A DNA stretch of 64,000 bases, from assembly GCA_030685235.1 (NCBI GenBank), contig MU839127.1:1-64000 (forward strand). The letters run 5' to 3'. The notes below the pieces were generated by a model, which saw only the letters and a program-made list of their open reading frames with translations, had not been told where the DNA came from and searched no databases. The translations under genes and the position numbers were made by a program. Origin of the DNA: Copromyces sp. CBS 386.78 (Eukaryota > Ascomycota > Sordariomycetes > Sordariales > Sordariaceae). Positions 46,654-58,466 of the stretch are shown here, piece after piece (the stretch's first letter is position 1; the number at the start of each line of letters is the position of its first letter).

Positions 46654-47949
46654 ATTGATTGGAGTAAATCCGGGTCCTATTGTTCTTTACTCGGTATTCT
46701 TCTATTTATTATGGAAACGGTTAGTTTATGGTGGCGCAACATGAATGGCGCGTCGGCCAAGCAAAGGAGGATGGGCGGACTGGGCGAGTGGAGGTCGTGG
46801 ATGGGGAAAATAAGGTGAAAATGCGAAAAGCAGCACGCGCACTTACCGAAAACAATAAATCGAGAAAAAATGACCACGATCTGGTTGCAACGAATATTTG
46901 GTATATCCGTGGAGTTTTGATGAGGGAGAAGGTTGGCTCAGTGTTTTTTTCGTTGTAGGAGAAAAGAATGGTTTTTGTTTTGATTTATTTCGGATGGGGT
47001 TCTGGTGGTGCCGCAGGAGCGAGAGCGGGCAAGCCCAGGGGCAGCCAATGGGCCCGAGGCGTGTGCTGTCACTTGACGCGACCTGCCTGGACCCTTCCCC
47101 CATGGGCGCGTCTTGGTCCTGTCTCCCGTCCTCCCCTCAACAACAACCCTTTCTGGGAAGGAACCTTGGTCCCCGTTCTCGGTTCTATCCGAAGAGGGAA
47201 CACACCCATGTCATATTATTGCGAGCGTGAGAGCATTTGTATCCTCTTGATCTTCGACTAATTAGGCGTCTTGTATATGAACATCTGGTTAAAAGCACAG
47301 CGGTTACATCCACCGATTTGCGTCACAGCGACCAATGTCTTTGCATGGTCCTGGTTCTGTGTCAGAGACTGAGATATGGACAGGAATTTTGTCTGGCACT
47401 TTTTTCATGGTGTGATGTTACATAGTGTTACTCCTTCCTTTCGCCGTCATGATCTGTCTTCTCTCCTCCCCTTTTTTACATCAAGTATCTCCAACAATTC
47501 AAGCATGCGCGATGGGATCGTGAGTTGTTTGTTCCTCCGGCAACGTGACCAACTTGGTCGGCCCACGTGCAAGATTAGCCATTTCATATCTTAATCGTCG
47601 TTATATGGTACAAGTTTCTGCGTTTTCTCCTCGACTCCGGTATGCTTGAGCAAGTGTGCCGCTTGCAGCGCTCCACCTTTTCCAAACTCAAGCATTTCGG
47701 CTCGCAAGATCCCAGTTCCCATTGTATCACCAGCTTCCTGTGTCCCACCGAATTGTTGAGTCCAACCCTAACCCAATATTACAGAATTTTGGCAGGAAGA
47801 TGCCTGTTGGCGGTTTACACAACCGCCAGCTCGCGGTATATAAAGACATAAGGAGAACAGAACCGATCCAACAATCCAACGTCATTAAAGGTTTTTAAAA
47901 AGGTGTGATTAGGCGAAAACTGGAAACAAAAGCGTTGTCGCAGTCCCGT
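46654..47949. other. Intergenic, about 1.3 kb
   Basis: Contains the AT-hook gene leader and the 3' flank of the Irc22/TRAP gene. A CCAACCCTAACCC telomere-type motif lies at about 47,761-47,773. No supported gene. Confidence 0.45.
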
Positions 47950-48983
47950 TTATAGATCACCGCCCTTCTTGGACTTGGCGCTGGCACCGCTCTTGACGCG
48001 GCGGGCAACGGGGCGGTTAAGATGGTGCGAGGGGATCCAGCTCTCGTCAAAGTTCTTCTCGCCGCCAGAGGTGGCACCGGCCGACTCGGAGCCAGACAGG
48101 GGCTCGGAAACCTCGACCTTCTTGACCTTCTTGGGGGCCCTGGTCTTCTTGACAGCCTGGGGGAAGAGAGCCTCGATCCAGGTCTTGTAGACGAAGTAGA
48201 GGGTAGCGCCGAAGACACCAGTGAGGAAGAGGTAGAGGAAGATTCTACAGAGAGAGCAGGTCAGTACACATGCTCGTCATTTAAGTGGTAGAGGCGCCAA
48301 AGCACTCACATTTGGGGATCGAAGATGCTGGTGGGGGCCTCAACAATGCTGGCGGGGCCGTTGTGCAGCTGAATCTCGAAAACCTCGCCAGCGGGGTTGG
48401 TGATGACGGCAAGAAGCTCGACGACGACATCCTGGGGCATCATGTCCAAGACGAAGTTGTAGGGGAGAGTCTGCTTTTCGCCAGCCGGAATCTCGGTCTG
48501 GAACCGAGTGGCGGTCAAGTTGCGCACAATGCTGGTGTAGAGGGGCGCGTCCTCGGGCAGGGGACGAGTGGTCTTGAGGGCACCGCCAACGAAGGCGACT
48601 CGGATGGGACCATCCTCCTGGTTGGTGATGTCGATAAGAGCCCTGGTGACCTTGCCGTTCACGAGCTTGACACCGAAAATGTCGGCATCGGGGAAGGTGG
48701 TCTCGACATCGGCCTTCAGCTCGGGCTGCGAGACGGGAACCGCGGTCGCATCATCGCCGAATGTCTGTAGAAAGCTCTGGTGGTTAGCAATTGGAAGGAC
48801 GGGGAAGCGGGAAGAAGCAGAAGCCGTGATGCGGTCATAGCTAGCTGGGTAGCTAGGTAGCTAGGTAGCTGTTCCCGACGAAAACACAGCTGGGAAAGGA
48901 ACTGAGCTCACCTCTTCTTGAGCAAAGACAGAGACAGCACGGAGAGCGAGCAGGGCGAGAGAGGACCACTTGAAGTTGACCAT
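47950..48983 (-). CDS. irc22: Translocon-associated protein alpha / Irc22 family
   Basis: Three exons (48983-48912, 48764-48310, 48244-47950) encode 273 residues. The first 22 residues are a signal peptide ending A-Q-E-E. The lumenal domain has the TRAP-alpha pattern of conserved Asn/Pro/Gly-rich strands, including N-L-T glycosylation. A single membrane helix ([13 protein letters not shown]) is followed by a Lys-rich cytosolic tail. TRAP-alpha/Irc22 sits in the ER membrane next to the Sec61 channel and helps certain nascent chains enter. The second exon could start 12 bases earlier at an alternative CAG in the same phase; the later AG is better spaced from the GCTAAC branch point. Confidence 0.9.
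48840..48869. repeat. Short tandem repeat (GGTAGCTA)n in intron 1 of irc22
   Basis: TAGCTGGGTAGCTAGGTAGC-type units, about 8 bp each, repeated three to four times inside the first intron. A simple slippage repeat. Confidence 0.8.
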
Positions 48984-49844
48984 GATGACTGACGTGGGAA
49001 GGGGAAACCGGGAGGCAATGAGATAGGAAACGGGTTGACGAAGCAAAAGAAAGGAGGAAGCAGAAGGGAAGTGGAAGGTCAAGGCCAAATATCTAGAAGC
49101 GTGAGGTGTCCCAAAGGCGGCGAACACTGGACCCAACCAGGGACGGGAGTGACCTGAGCTCCAGCGGACTGGGGACGGGCGGCGGGACGAAAGTGCTGGT
49201 CCTCTTGGCAGCCAAGACGCGACTCTGGCGAACCGGGAAAAGCAATGTGGCCTCGACCTTCCTTATTACCTACCCTAACCCCTGTATTGAGGTGTAATTT
49301 CAAAGGGAGTGGTCCGAGCTTTAGCCCTCGTTTCTTGATTTTAGTCGACCTACCAAGTCACCCCCAGACAGAACGAACGAAGGCTCCCTTTTCATCGAAT
49401 CACCCTTAGACCTCAACCACCATTGAAACTTTCCTCGGAGGTAGAGAAATGAAAGCTCTTTCTTGTGGTACCTTTGGCTTTCTCTCAAGGGGCTGTTAAG
49501 TTGGTATTCTAGACCAAAGGTCTGAAAATGGACCTACAAAGCACCTTAAAATCGCGACACATTGAGGGTTTGGTCTTGGTTTTTTACCTTTTTCTTTTGT
49601 CGCAAAGCAAAAAGAAGGGAACTATCGAAAAGAGCTTACCATTCCGATCCTCCTGATATCTTTTTCTTTCTAATGCGACTGATTTTGACTTTGGTTACTC
49701 GAAGGATCGCGTTTCTGCTTTTGCAGGTCACGATCCGAATCCAACCCGCGACTCGGACTAGCTTGCAGTGGGCTTCCGCCCAATCTATGAAAATTACATG
49801 ACCCATGTATTATATTCCATTGTTCCAATACCGGTGCCCACAAA
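48984..49844. other. Intergenic, nothing recognised
   Basis: Upstream of irc22 and downstream of the decarboxylase, which share the - strand. No gene, RNA or clear motif. Confidence 0.45.
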
Positions 49845-51960
49845 CTAAAGGCATCTTTGCCAACCCCTGCGTGGTTCTACCAATCCAACCATTTGATCGT
49901 GAGAATATTTTGGCGATGACAGTGCACTTCCTGTTGTGTGTCCGACATTGGACAGCAAGAAGTGATCGATTGTCAAATTGACCCTTGCTTCTTTGATCCG
50001 GTTGTCTTCCTTTTTGATCTGATCTGTCCCTAGCCGCGAGGCGTGGCGCCTCCTCGCGTAGAGGAATATTTTGACGCATTGACCAAAGCTCACCCACCAA
50101 CTGCACAGATTGAAGATTGCTACAGCGTCTCTAACACCGACTTTACAGCGACCAAATCTTCTTTCGACATCAACCTTCCAACTTCCCACAGCAATCCGCA
50201 CCGCATTCTCGCCGTTCCACTTTGTCGCGCTCACATACATCCTCCTTGTCTCGTTGATTTTTTCCACCAAGACCTCATTAAGGTCGGGGTTCTTTGCCTT
50301 GAACAAGACGATGATGTGCGTGCATTCGATATCAGCGGTCTTCTCGTCAGGAAGCAATTCGTACTTGTCCGAATCCCGGATAAAGGCGGCGATTTTTCGC
50401 GCTAGGTCGACCATCCTCGCCAGCATTCCGCCCATGTTTTCGCGGCCTAGATGTAGAAGCAAAGCATATACAGGAAGGGCGCGGAACCGTCGCGAGTTTT
50501 CTAGGCCTACGTGTAAGGGGCTTTGAATCTCGGTGTCGATACCAGATCTTGACGTTGAGGCTACTGGCGCTAGGTATGCCGCGTTGGGGTTCTGGAAAAC
50601 TTGGCTCATAACTTCTGGTTTACTGCAAAAGAAGATACCGTTGTCATATGGCTAAAGAAGATTCGACGTCAGAGGACTAACTAAGTATTAAGTGACTGTG
50701 ATCGATGAAGACTTACCACGTTTAACAACTTGTGACCATCAGCAGCTATACTATCCGCCAACTCTAGGCCAGCCGTCCTCTCACGAAGTTTGGCGAACCT
50801 GTCGACCTTGGGAAGAGCGCGAGCAAATATCCCAAATGCTGTTTCACATCACCACCGCCGTCAGCATCACTCTCGCCATACCCGCGTCTTTGAAGGCAAC
50901 CTTCAACTGATGGGTTGCGCAGCAGTAACTCACCTCCGTCAACATGGATCCACGCCTTGTATCGGTCGGCCAACTGCCTCAACTCCTTCATGGTTTTGCC
51001 AGTCGTCCCAAACTGGCCGGTATTCACCTCTCCCGCGCTCACCACGATGATGCTCGCCACACCTTCGCGCTTCAGCTCCCGCTCCACGGCCTTCAGATCT
51101 AAAATCCAGGGGGTATCTGGGAACCCCAAATCCTTAACCGCCGCTCTTCCCAACCCCACGACACTCGCCGCCTTGTAAAGCGACGAGTGGCCTTTGCTCG
51201 TCAAAATCTGTACTTCCCTCACACCCGCCGCCATGCACGCACCCAAGAGCCCCAGCTCGCCTACTCCTCCAGTCTTTGCGTATTCAGGCAGCCTTGCCGC
51301 GATAACCTCCTCCCGTCCGCATGCAAGACCCATGATATTGCTCGCCGTTGCGCCAGTAGTAAAGGTCTTACCCTGAAATCCATCCAGAGCCAAGAGCGAG
51401 CGGAGCATCGAGAGAGCATGATGTTCCACGACAGTACTTATGGAATGCGTCGTCGGCATATGAACCTGCACATTCTGATCGAGTGCCGTGACCACATTAT
51501 CAGCCGCCTGCGCCACGGGGTGAACACCGCCCGTCACGAATCCGTAGTAGCGCGAGGAAAGCGCCTGCGAGTTGAGGGCGGGCACGATATCGGCCAGGAT
51601 GTGCGTAAGCGTCGAGTAGAACTTCTTCCCGTGGCCGGCGAGCCCGGTAATCTGGGGCGGCTCGCCGCCAAGGTGGATGGACGAGTCGTGGCAGTAGTTT
51701 TCCACCCACGCTTCGGCGTGGGCCAGGTCCTTTGGGCGAGGCGTAACGCAGAGGTTCGGGTCGAAGGTTTGCGTGAGGATCTGGAGAACGACGTAGTTGA
51801 CCACCAGCTTTTTAACATCGTTCAGCCTCTCGGTTCCCTGATTGGATGGGCAGAACTCGTCGAGGAGTTCGGAAATCCTGCTTCCCAGTGGCTTGAGGAT
51901 CCTATCCACGTAGGCGGGCTGCATGTGGTCCGGTAGAGAAGGTGTGTTGTTTGCTGCCAT
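49845..51960 (-). CDS. PLP-dependent amino-acid decarboxylase (group II), C-terminus frameshifted
   Basis: Three exons (51960-50934, 50838-50717, 50651-49845). Start is the ATG of M-A-A-N-N-T-P-S; upstream codons lack an ATG. Group II decarboxylase hallmarks: T-G-A-T-A-S-N, I-H-V-D-G-A-F-G around the cofactor-binding Asp, and D-G-H-K-L-L-N-V with the PLP-binding Lys, followed by P-Y-D-N-G. These enzymes decarboxylate aromatic or related amino acids to amines. After V-G-S-W-K-V-D-V-E-R the open frame runs ~100 residues of non-family sequence. Shifted by one base near 50,158-50,165 it would instead give D-L-V-A-V-K-S-V-L-E-T-L and stop at 50,120, the expected family ending (about 559 residues). 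Either a recent one-base insertion or a sequence error. Introns are 95 and 65 bp. Confidence 0.88.
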
Positions 51961-54289
51961 GACGATGCGGTCGGTTCCTTGGTGGTGGGATCGTGTCCGG
52001 TTTGATATGATTGGTTTTCGGGTCAAATTCAGCTACAGGTTATATCGGTGGCATGCCTTCTACTACTTATATGATGGCTTGGAAACGCCGTCTGACTCGA
52101 TACTCCGCTTTTAAAGGGACTTATTGGAGTTCGACGCTGTTTCACCACTTGCGAACACGACGATGCCTGCTTTTTCTTGATTTTGCCCCGTGAATGGGGG
52201 TTAGATCAGGTGGCCGCCTCCATCTTCTTGAAGCACTCGCTTTGAGCGGTGATGGATACAAGTCGGAGGATTGGAGTTGCCCGATCGATCTAGGTGTTTG
52301 GGAATACGTAGAGGTATAGTCACCGAGAACGAGTGTCTACTAGAGGCAAGCTGTTTGTATCTCCCCGGACACTTCCTGAAGACGGCATGTTCCCGCTTTG
52401 TCGGGTCATTGGTGCTAGTGCCGCCGTAGTGGGTCGGGTAGGCTACTCTTTGCCCATTTTTGCTCCGTTATTCCTAGCCCGTGGTTGGGGACATATTCCC
52501 ACTTCGGTACGGCGGTCATATGAAAATAGGGCCTTTGCTTTATCCAGAACACGGTAAAACTTGGTTGCTATCACATGGAAACCCGAGGCTGGACGGGGTT
52601 CGTGGAATTGTGAATCGAATCGGAGTCCAGTTGTAGCCACCATTGCCCACCAGAGTGTGGTCAGCATCAGCGGCCCGAGTCGTCGGGGGAGGGGCCGGAG
52701 AAAATGCGGTGGTGATCGGGGGTTAGAGAACGTAGGAAGGCATCTGACCTTTCCGCTTCCAGGTAGTACACCGGTGTATACCTTGACCGGTTTTCGGTGC
52801 TTCTAAGATGAGCGATTCCTCATTGTCGGCGTTGTTGAAATTGACACATCCATTAGTTCAGGGCTTGGCGTCTTATTCAACAACATCATGATCTCTTATG
52901 TTCTCGAGTGGTCTGCTAATATCCGTCTGTGCCAGTATTAAGTATGATGCCCTTCAGGTTAATCGGTATAGATCGGGACATAGGTACCTTAGCGCAAGAC
53001 AGTGATCATTCACAGGGCAGGTGCGCCTGCCGTATCGATAAAGGCGATAAGGCGCCCCTCGGCGCCCTCCTCCTCTTCCCCCCCACCCCGCGGGCCACTT
53101 TCCGCACTCAATTTCAGGGCATGCAGGCCGCTGCAGTCAAAAGTCATCCAGAGGAAGGAACTCTTTTCACCTCTCTTCGCTTTTCAAAAGACTCTCGCGC
53201 CCGCCAATTAAACACCCGCCACATTGCGTAAATTCATGCTCAGTGAAGCGAGAAAAGCAACCTTCCCTTTCAACTGTTCCTTGTTCAGACCACGTTGTCC
53301 ACGACTTGCAGGCAAAGTAGCAGTCATCCCACCTACACTACAGATGTGCATCATAGGCCTGCCAATGCCAATGCAGATGTGTTTCATTTATGCTTCTGCC
53401 GTACAGCCGGCATATGCTTCCCATGGATATGAGCTGGCGAAGACAACCATGCGGAATGGACGACACAACTTGGGAGGCCCTCTTCTCTGGACCACCTCCA
53501 TCTCTCATATGCGCCATTTCGGACACTATATTCACTCTCGTCTCGGACCGATATGATTCTGTCCTTCCCTGGGTACTATGGATGGGGTTGAAAACATCAG
53601 AGCACAGACGACCTGTATCAACTTCCAGAATCGGACCTCTTCTCCCGGTTCATGATTCCAGGGGCCTAGAATAGAGCCCTGAAAAGACTGACCCTGGAAG
53701 AGTCGGTGGGGATGGAACTCAAGGATGCGGTGGTTCCAGCCGCTTCATCCCGCGGATTCATGCCTCATTGGGCTTCGTGGCCCAGTGGTACCAGTGGTAC
53801 TGAATACGCCGAGTTCGTCGAATGTTACCCTCCACGCGCCCCCCGCCCAGTGCCTCCCGTGCCTTTGTACGCACCAGACTGCTGGGTCCGTTCCACTATG
53901 TACCACTATGTATCCAGATGTGTGTGTGCCAGATTCTCACCCCCGGACAGTTGACTCGCGGTGGACCTCGATGCTTCCCAGTCCTTGGATCCCGTCGATA
54001 TGGTTGACCCAGATTGCTGGGACGCCCTCGAGCTTCCCAAGCTTTCTCGGAACCTTTCCTTCCCCTCCTACCTTCGACTGCCGTGTCCCACCCAATCGGT
54101 ACCGCCCAAAGTCGTCCTTTCGACTGGGGTGGGATATATCACACTTGTCTTCTCTTCTTCTCCTCTCCAGGAAGCTCTTTTTTTCTTTCTCTCTCTTTCT
54201 CCTCTTCCTCTGCTCTTTCGATTCTCTTCTAAAACCTTGTTGTGCCGAACACATATCCATTGTTATCCACCCCTTGGCCTCTTACAACC
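51961..54289. other. Large divergent intergenic region, about 2.3 kb
   Basis: Lies between the decarboxylase (-) and the LaeA-like gene (+). The + strand open frame at 53,725-54,381 is Ser/Pro/Leu-rich and overlaps the real start in another frame, so it is treated as leader sequence. CT-rich tracts at 54,150-54,230 are typical of fungal promoters. No RNA gene was seen. Confidence 0.5.
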
Positions 54290-55745
54290 ATGACATTCCT
54301 CCCGAGCAATGGTGGTCTTCACGGTTATCAGTTCACCTTCGAGACTTACCTAGACTCGTCCTCACGAAACATCGAGGCTGAAGTTAGTACCCTGATGAAC
54401 CAGATCTCCTGGGATTCAACATAGTGTACTAACATTCTTCACATGCAGTCGGACCACTCTAGCTCTAGCCGCGACATATAGTAAATCACACTCCCCCAAA
54501 TCACCCATGATGGAGAACCTTGTTTTCTAGGTGATCGGCAAATTTTCACATGTCATCCTGTCTAACGCATTACAACTGAAGTGACTCCGTTTCCCTTTCA
54601 GAGAGCATCTCCAAGTGCGAGGAAGAATTTGGGAGAACATACCATTCCTATCGCGCGGGGTGTAAGTTTCACACGATATTGTCTAGTTCTTGGACTTCAT
54701 CACAAACGCACATCCCTAAGCTCCTCCGGTTTTAGCTGCTAACCTCAAATAACGCATGCGTAGCGTACCATTACCCCAACGACCCTACCGAGACTGAGCG
54801 TCTAGATGACCAATATGAAATCGCCAAAGAGATGATGGAGGGTCGCAACTACTTTGCGCCCTTCTCTCGTAAAAATCCCCCAAGAAAGGTGCTGGACATC
54901 GGGACGGGTACTGGCACATGGGCCATTGACATGGGTGATGAGTTCCCCGAGGCCGAGATTATCGGGACCGACCTCTCAGCTGTTCAACCCGATCTCGTTC
55001 CGCCAAATGTCCGATTTTTCGTGGAAGATTCGTAAGCTTCAAATAGGTCCAGTTCCCCTTTTCGAGCAGTAACACTAACCGACCCTAACCAGATCCGAAG
55101 AATGGATATATCCTCCCAACTACTTTGACTACATCCACACCCGGTACACCCTCGGTTGCTGGTCAGACATGCAGTCCCAAATTATCCAACGGGCATTTGA
55201 TCACCTAAAACCAGGCGGGTGGCTCGAGTGCCAGGAGCTGAACGTGCTCCCAGTATGCGACGACGGCAGCATGACGGAGGACTACAAGCTGCTGCAGTGG
55301 GCTCAAGATATGGACGCAGCGTCCAGGGCTGCGGACCGACAGCTGGTCATCGGCGAAGATATCAAGCAGTGGCTGGAGGAGGTTGGATTTGTGGATGTGC
55401 AGCAGATGGTCTTGAAACTTCCCGTAGGCGGGTGGGCTAAGGAACCAAGGTTGAAACACCTCGGAATGCTGTGGCAGAGAAATCTGTCAGGCGGACTCAG
55501 TGGTTTGAGTGTTGGGTTGCTGCATCGGTTTGGTGGAAAGACGGTAGAACAGGTTGAGGTGAGTTTTCTGTCGCATTGATTTACTCTGGTAAGGTTCAAA
55601 GGAGAACCTTTGCCGCTGACCTCTCTTGTTCATGAAATACTAGGTCGACCTGGTAGGCGTACGGAACTCCATGTTCGACAGGAATGTCCACGCATACATG
55701 AAGATTTATGTCGTTTGGGGCCGAAAACCGGATGCCGTTTCATAA
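54290..55745 (+). CDS. LaeA-like SAM-dependent methyltransferase
   Basis: Six exons (54290-54382, 54449-54480, 54606-54661, 54764-55031, 55093-55558, 55644-55745) give about 338 residues. The acceptor of exon 3 is uncertain, because CAGAGAG offers several AGs and only one avoids a stop. Class I methyltransferase motifs: V-L-D-I-G-T-G-T-G-T-W-A (motif I, SAM binding), G-T-D-L-S-A-V-Q-P (motif II region), R-F-F-V-E-D-S, then G-G-W-L-E-C-Q-E. The tail Y-V-V-W-G-R-K-P matches the LaeA/TAM-domain family of Pezizomycotina. Such proteins influence secondary metabolism or act as small-molecule methyltransferases; many paralogues exist, and this one lacks the long N-terminus of true LaeA. The neighbouring divergent decarboxylase makes a small metabolic pair conceivable, but no synthase backbone is in the window. 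Confidence 0.87.
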
Positions 55746-55944
55746 AGCAGGTAAATAGAAAGGTGAAAGAAGAAAAAGGTTCTCAGAATGCCAACACTGA
55801 GTTGTTCGAATTTGCCATCCAACCCATTCTCGCGACTTCAACACCAGTGACTCCTGAGACGACGCCATCTCTCTCGACTTATCCCATCCAAATATCTGTC
55901 CGTCATCCACACCTCTAAGCCAACGCTCATTCCAAACCCTCCAC

Positions 55945-56781
55945 TCAATTCTCCTCCTTAACCAACCACTCCAACTGCCTAATCTTCTCCTCATCCCCTT
56001 CCATCAACATCTCCAACCCTTTCCGATCCAAAAAGTCATGATCAAACACCTCCCACCCCGGCACCGTCGTCTCCGAAATGAAAATCATTTCATCCTCTTT
56101 CCCATCCCCTTCCCCATCGGGGTCCTCAACAGGCAAAACAAAGGTCCCCTTGTACTTCCCCCCCTCCACAATCCACTGCATCTTCTCTCCCTTCTCCACG
56201 TTTTTCCCGACCAAAAAACTCTCCACCCTACACGGCGTCTCATCCGCATGCAAAATCACGTACCTCCCCCGTCCACGATGCAGCGTGTGAATAATTCGTC
56301 CCCTGTTCCGATGTAGATACCCCTTTGGCGAACCACCACCTTCTTTGCCGTCCTTGCCACCATTGGCGCCAGTCAAAAGATAATAAATAGTCGTCGAGGC
56401 ATTCCTCTTCTTAGGATCAAACCCGGGCCGGTAGGAGGACTCGGGATCAAACGTGTAATTCGGGTCCGCCGGGTTAGAGTTGGAGAAAGTGGTGGCGGGA
56501 TAAAGAGGGAAGGGGGAGGGAATCTCGAGGGTGTTCCGATCGGTTTCGGCCATGTAGCCGCCTTCGACGAAGGCGGCGAGGGAGAGGGAGTTGATGATGG
56601 ATTGGATGGAGGCGGGTTCGAGGGAGGTGTTGGGGAGGACTTGCGGGGCGGTGATGACGGAGGGGGGTGGTGGGGGGAAGAGGAGGTTGTCCTTTATGGT
56701 GGCGGTGGTAGAAGAGGCCGCCATGGTGAGGGTGAGGGTAAGGGTGAGGATGTTGGTTGTTAGGAGGGAAGTTGAGTGCAT
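55945..56781 (-). CDS. DUF985-type cupin protein
   Basis: Single exon, 278 residues. After a hydrophobic start (M-H-S-T-S-L-L-T-T-N-I-L-T-L-T-L) come an F-V-E-G-G-Y-M-A-E-T-D-R motif, S-T-T-I-Y-Y-L-L, H-R-N-R-G-R-I-I-H-T-L-H-R-G and a final E-T-T-V-P-G-W-E-V-F-D-H-D-F. This is the pattern of the DUF985/YML079-like RmlC-type cupins, small beta-barrels of uncertain activity. The usual acidic residues near the second motif are partly replaced by basic ones. It has an insert of Asp/Glu/Gly-rich sequence and is longer than the ~160-200-residue bacterial members. It is convergent with the LaeA-like gene. The start may be a later Met at M-A-A-S-S if the leader is not a signal. Confidence 0.85.
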   Translation of the reverse strand: MHSTSLLTTNILTLTLTLTMAASSTTATIKDNLLFPPPPPSVITAPQVLPNTSLEPASIQSIINSLSLAAFVEGGYMAETDRNTLEIPSPFPLYPATTFSNSNPADPNYTFDPESSYRPGFDPKKRNASTTIYYLLTGANGGKDGKEGGGSPKGYLHRNRGRIIHTLHRGRGRYVILHADETPCRVESFLVGKNVEKGEKMQWIVEGGKYKGTFVLPVEDPDGEGDGKEDEMIFISETTVPGWEVFDHDFLDRKGLEMLMEGDEEKIRQLEWLVKEEN

Positions 56782-58466
56782 CAGTTTGCTGGAGTGATGT
56801 TGTTCGGGTCGGTGAGATGTTTGCTGTTGTTGATGTTGTTACTACCTAGCGGGTTGGAAAGTTATTAGGTTATCTTCGTCTTTATGTTGTGGTCCCGTCC
56901 GTCTGAGCTGAGTTCCCTGGGCGAAAGCGGAAAGTAAAGCTGATGCAACTAAGAGGGAGATGTTCGTATTTTAAAAGTAAGACAACGGGAGCATAGGCAG
57001 ACGAGCAATATAAAGACTGCACTGTTACAAATCAGTGTGACTGGACATGCAATGTCATCTTGACATATTGGCCGGTTTGTTGGTGTATGTGTAAAGTGTT
57101 GTCGCCGGAGAGTGGGGCCGATTTGTCGGGTGATAGGCGGGCGAGAGGTGGTAAGCGCGGTGATGATGTAAATGCACCACAATTGTCTTGTCCTGAAGGC
57201 CGTGGTTGGCGAGACGGGATAGTTACCGCACCAAGTTTTCAGAAGTCACGGTTATTCTGTTAATTGCAGGTATGAGGTAGGTTTCTTTTTACTATGAGAA
57301 GCCCAGTTTCGTAAGGCTTTATAGACTACAACGGACCTTGCGAAGATCTGGTGGTTCATCGCATACCGGCACTGTTGGCCTTCATCATGATACGGAACAT
57401 CACAGAACCCTAACCCTACCAGCACGTTCGACATCGCGACGATACCGGAGAGTTTTAGACCTTGTGAATTGTTGTTTCCATCTCGGAACCAGAACTTGTG
57501 GTCTTTTTGTTCCAATCGGTTGAGACAACGGAAAACAACAGCAAGGGATCTGGTGCCGACAACAATGGAATTTAGGGCCCAGACGGGTACCTGGGATATA
57601 CTGGCGTCGGTTGGGTTTTGGAAAAAGGGGTCATCACAGCTGGCAAGGGGGGCTGGCTGCCCTTGGCTGGGGACATTGTTCTTTTTCTTCCCACGTTGCC
57701 AGACAGAACACGGATAGGGAGATGGAACCCCTCTTCTTGCTTGGCTTACTTGGCCGGCGGTGCTAAACTGAAAAAAGGATGGAGGATCAGCCATGATTAT
57801 TTTGCTTTATAGGGGTGCCCGGTGCCCAGCAGAGGACGTGAGGATCTTGCTGCCCAGGGTGGGTTATGTGATAGAGGTAAGTCATGGTCGTGAATGACAT
57901 CGAATTGAATGGTGGAGTATTCTGTGAGTTGCAGATGTATTATACGGAAAGAGTTGTAAAAGAGTTTTTTTTTTTCAACGTCATAGACACAAAGCAATCG
58001 CGCTGCTGATATTCACCGTTCCCTTCCAAGGAACGCCCCTACCGCCCGTTCATTCGAGTCCACCTCCGCTTGGGCACCGGGCGCCTAGGACAGACGGGGA
58101 CACAAACACCGGCCGGGCCGTCCGACCTCTTTTCCACGGGCATTTCAAGATTGGGTCCCAATTGGCACCCCTGGCAACCCTGTCCACCAGCCTGGACGCT
58201 CACTAGTTTTAGCGGCTCGCTCCCGAGTCTCAACCTTCCGGTCCATTCCATCCAAGCAATCCTACAGCACTTTCACGCTTCACCTCGTCTTTGCATGCGA
58301 TCCAACGAAACCACAACTTCCCGTCCGACTCGATCTCCCAACACCCATCGCCAACCCGAACAATCCAACCGTTCCGAAATAAGACAGTCTAAGTATTGAC
58401 ACAATCCACGCAAACACTGGGGAGCCCGAACCAACTGTCCCGCCCGGTCTCGTGTCCTCGCGCGAC
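56782..58466. other. Intergenic, about 1.7 kb, with one doubtful open frame
   Basis: A 180-codon frame on the - strand (57,794-57,252, starting M-A-D-P-P-S-F-F) has no recognised family, no introns and Lys/Ser composition without domains. It is not called a gene. An AACCCTAACCCTACC telomere-type motif is at about 57,408-57,422. Confidence 0.4.

Noticed and set aside
53725..54381. 218-codon + strand Ser/Pro-rich frame
   Set aside because: Overlaps the start of the LaeA-like gene in another frame and covers CT-rich promoter sequence.
57252..57794. 180-codon - strand frame starting M-A-D-P-P-S
   Set aside because: No recognisable family or ordered domain. It may be real, but the sequence gives no positive support.
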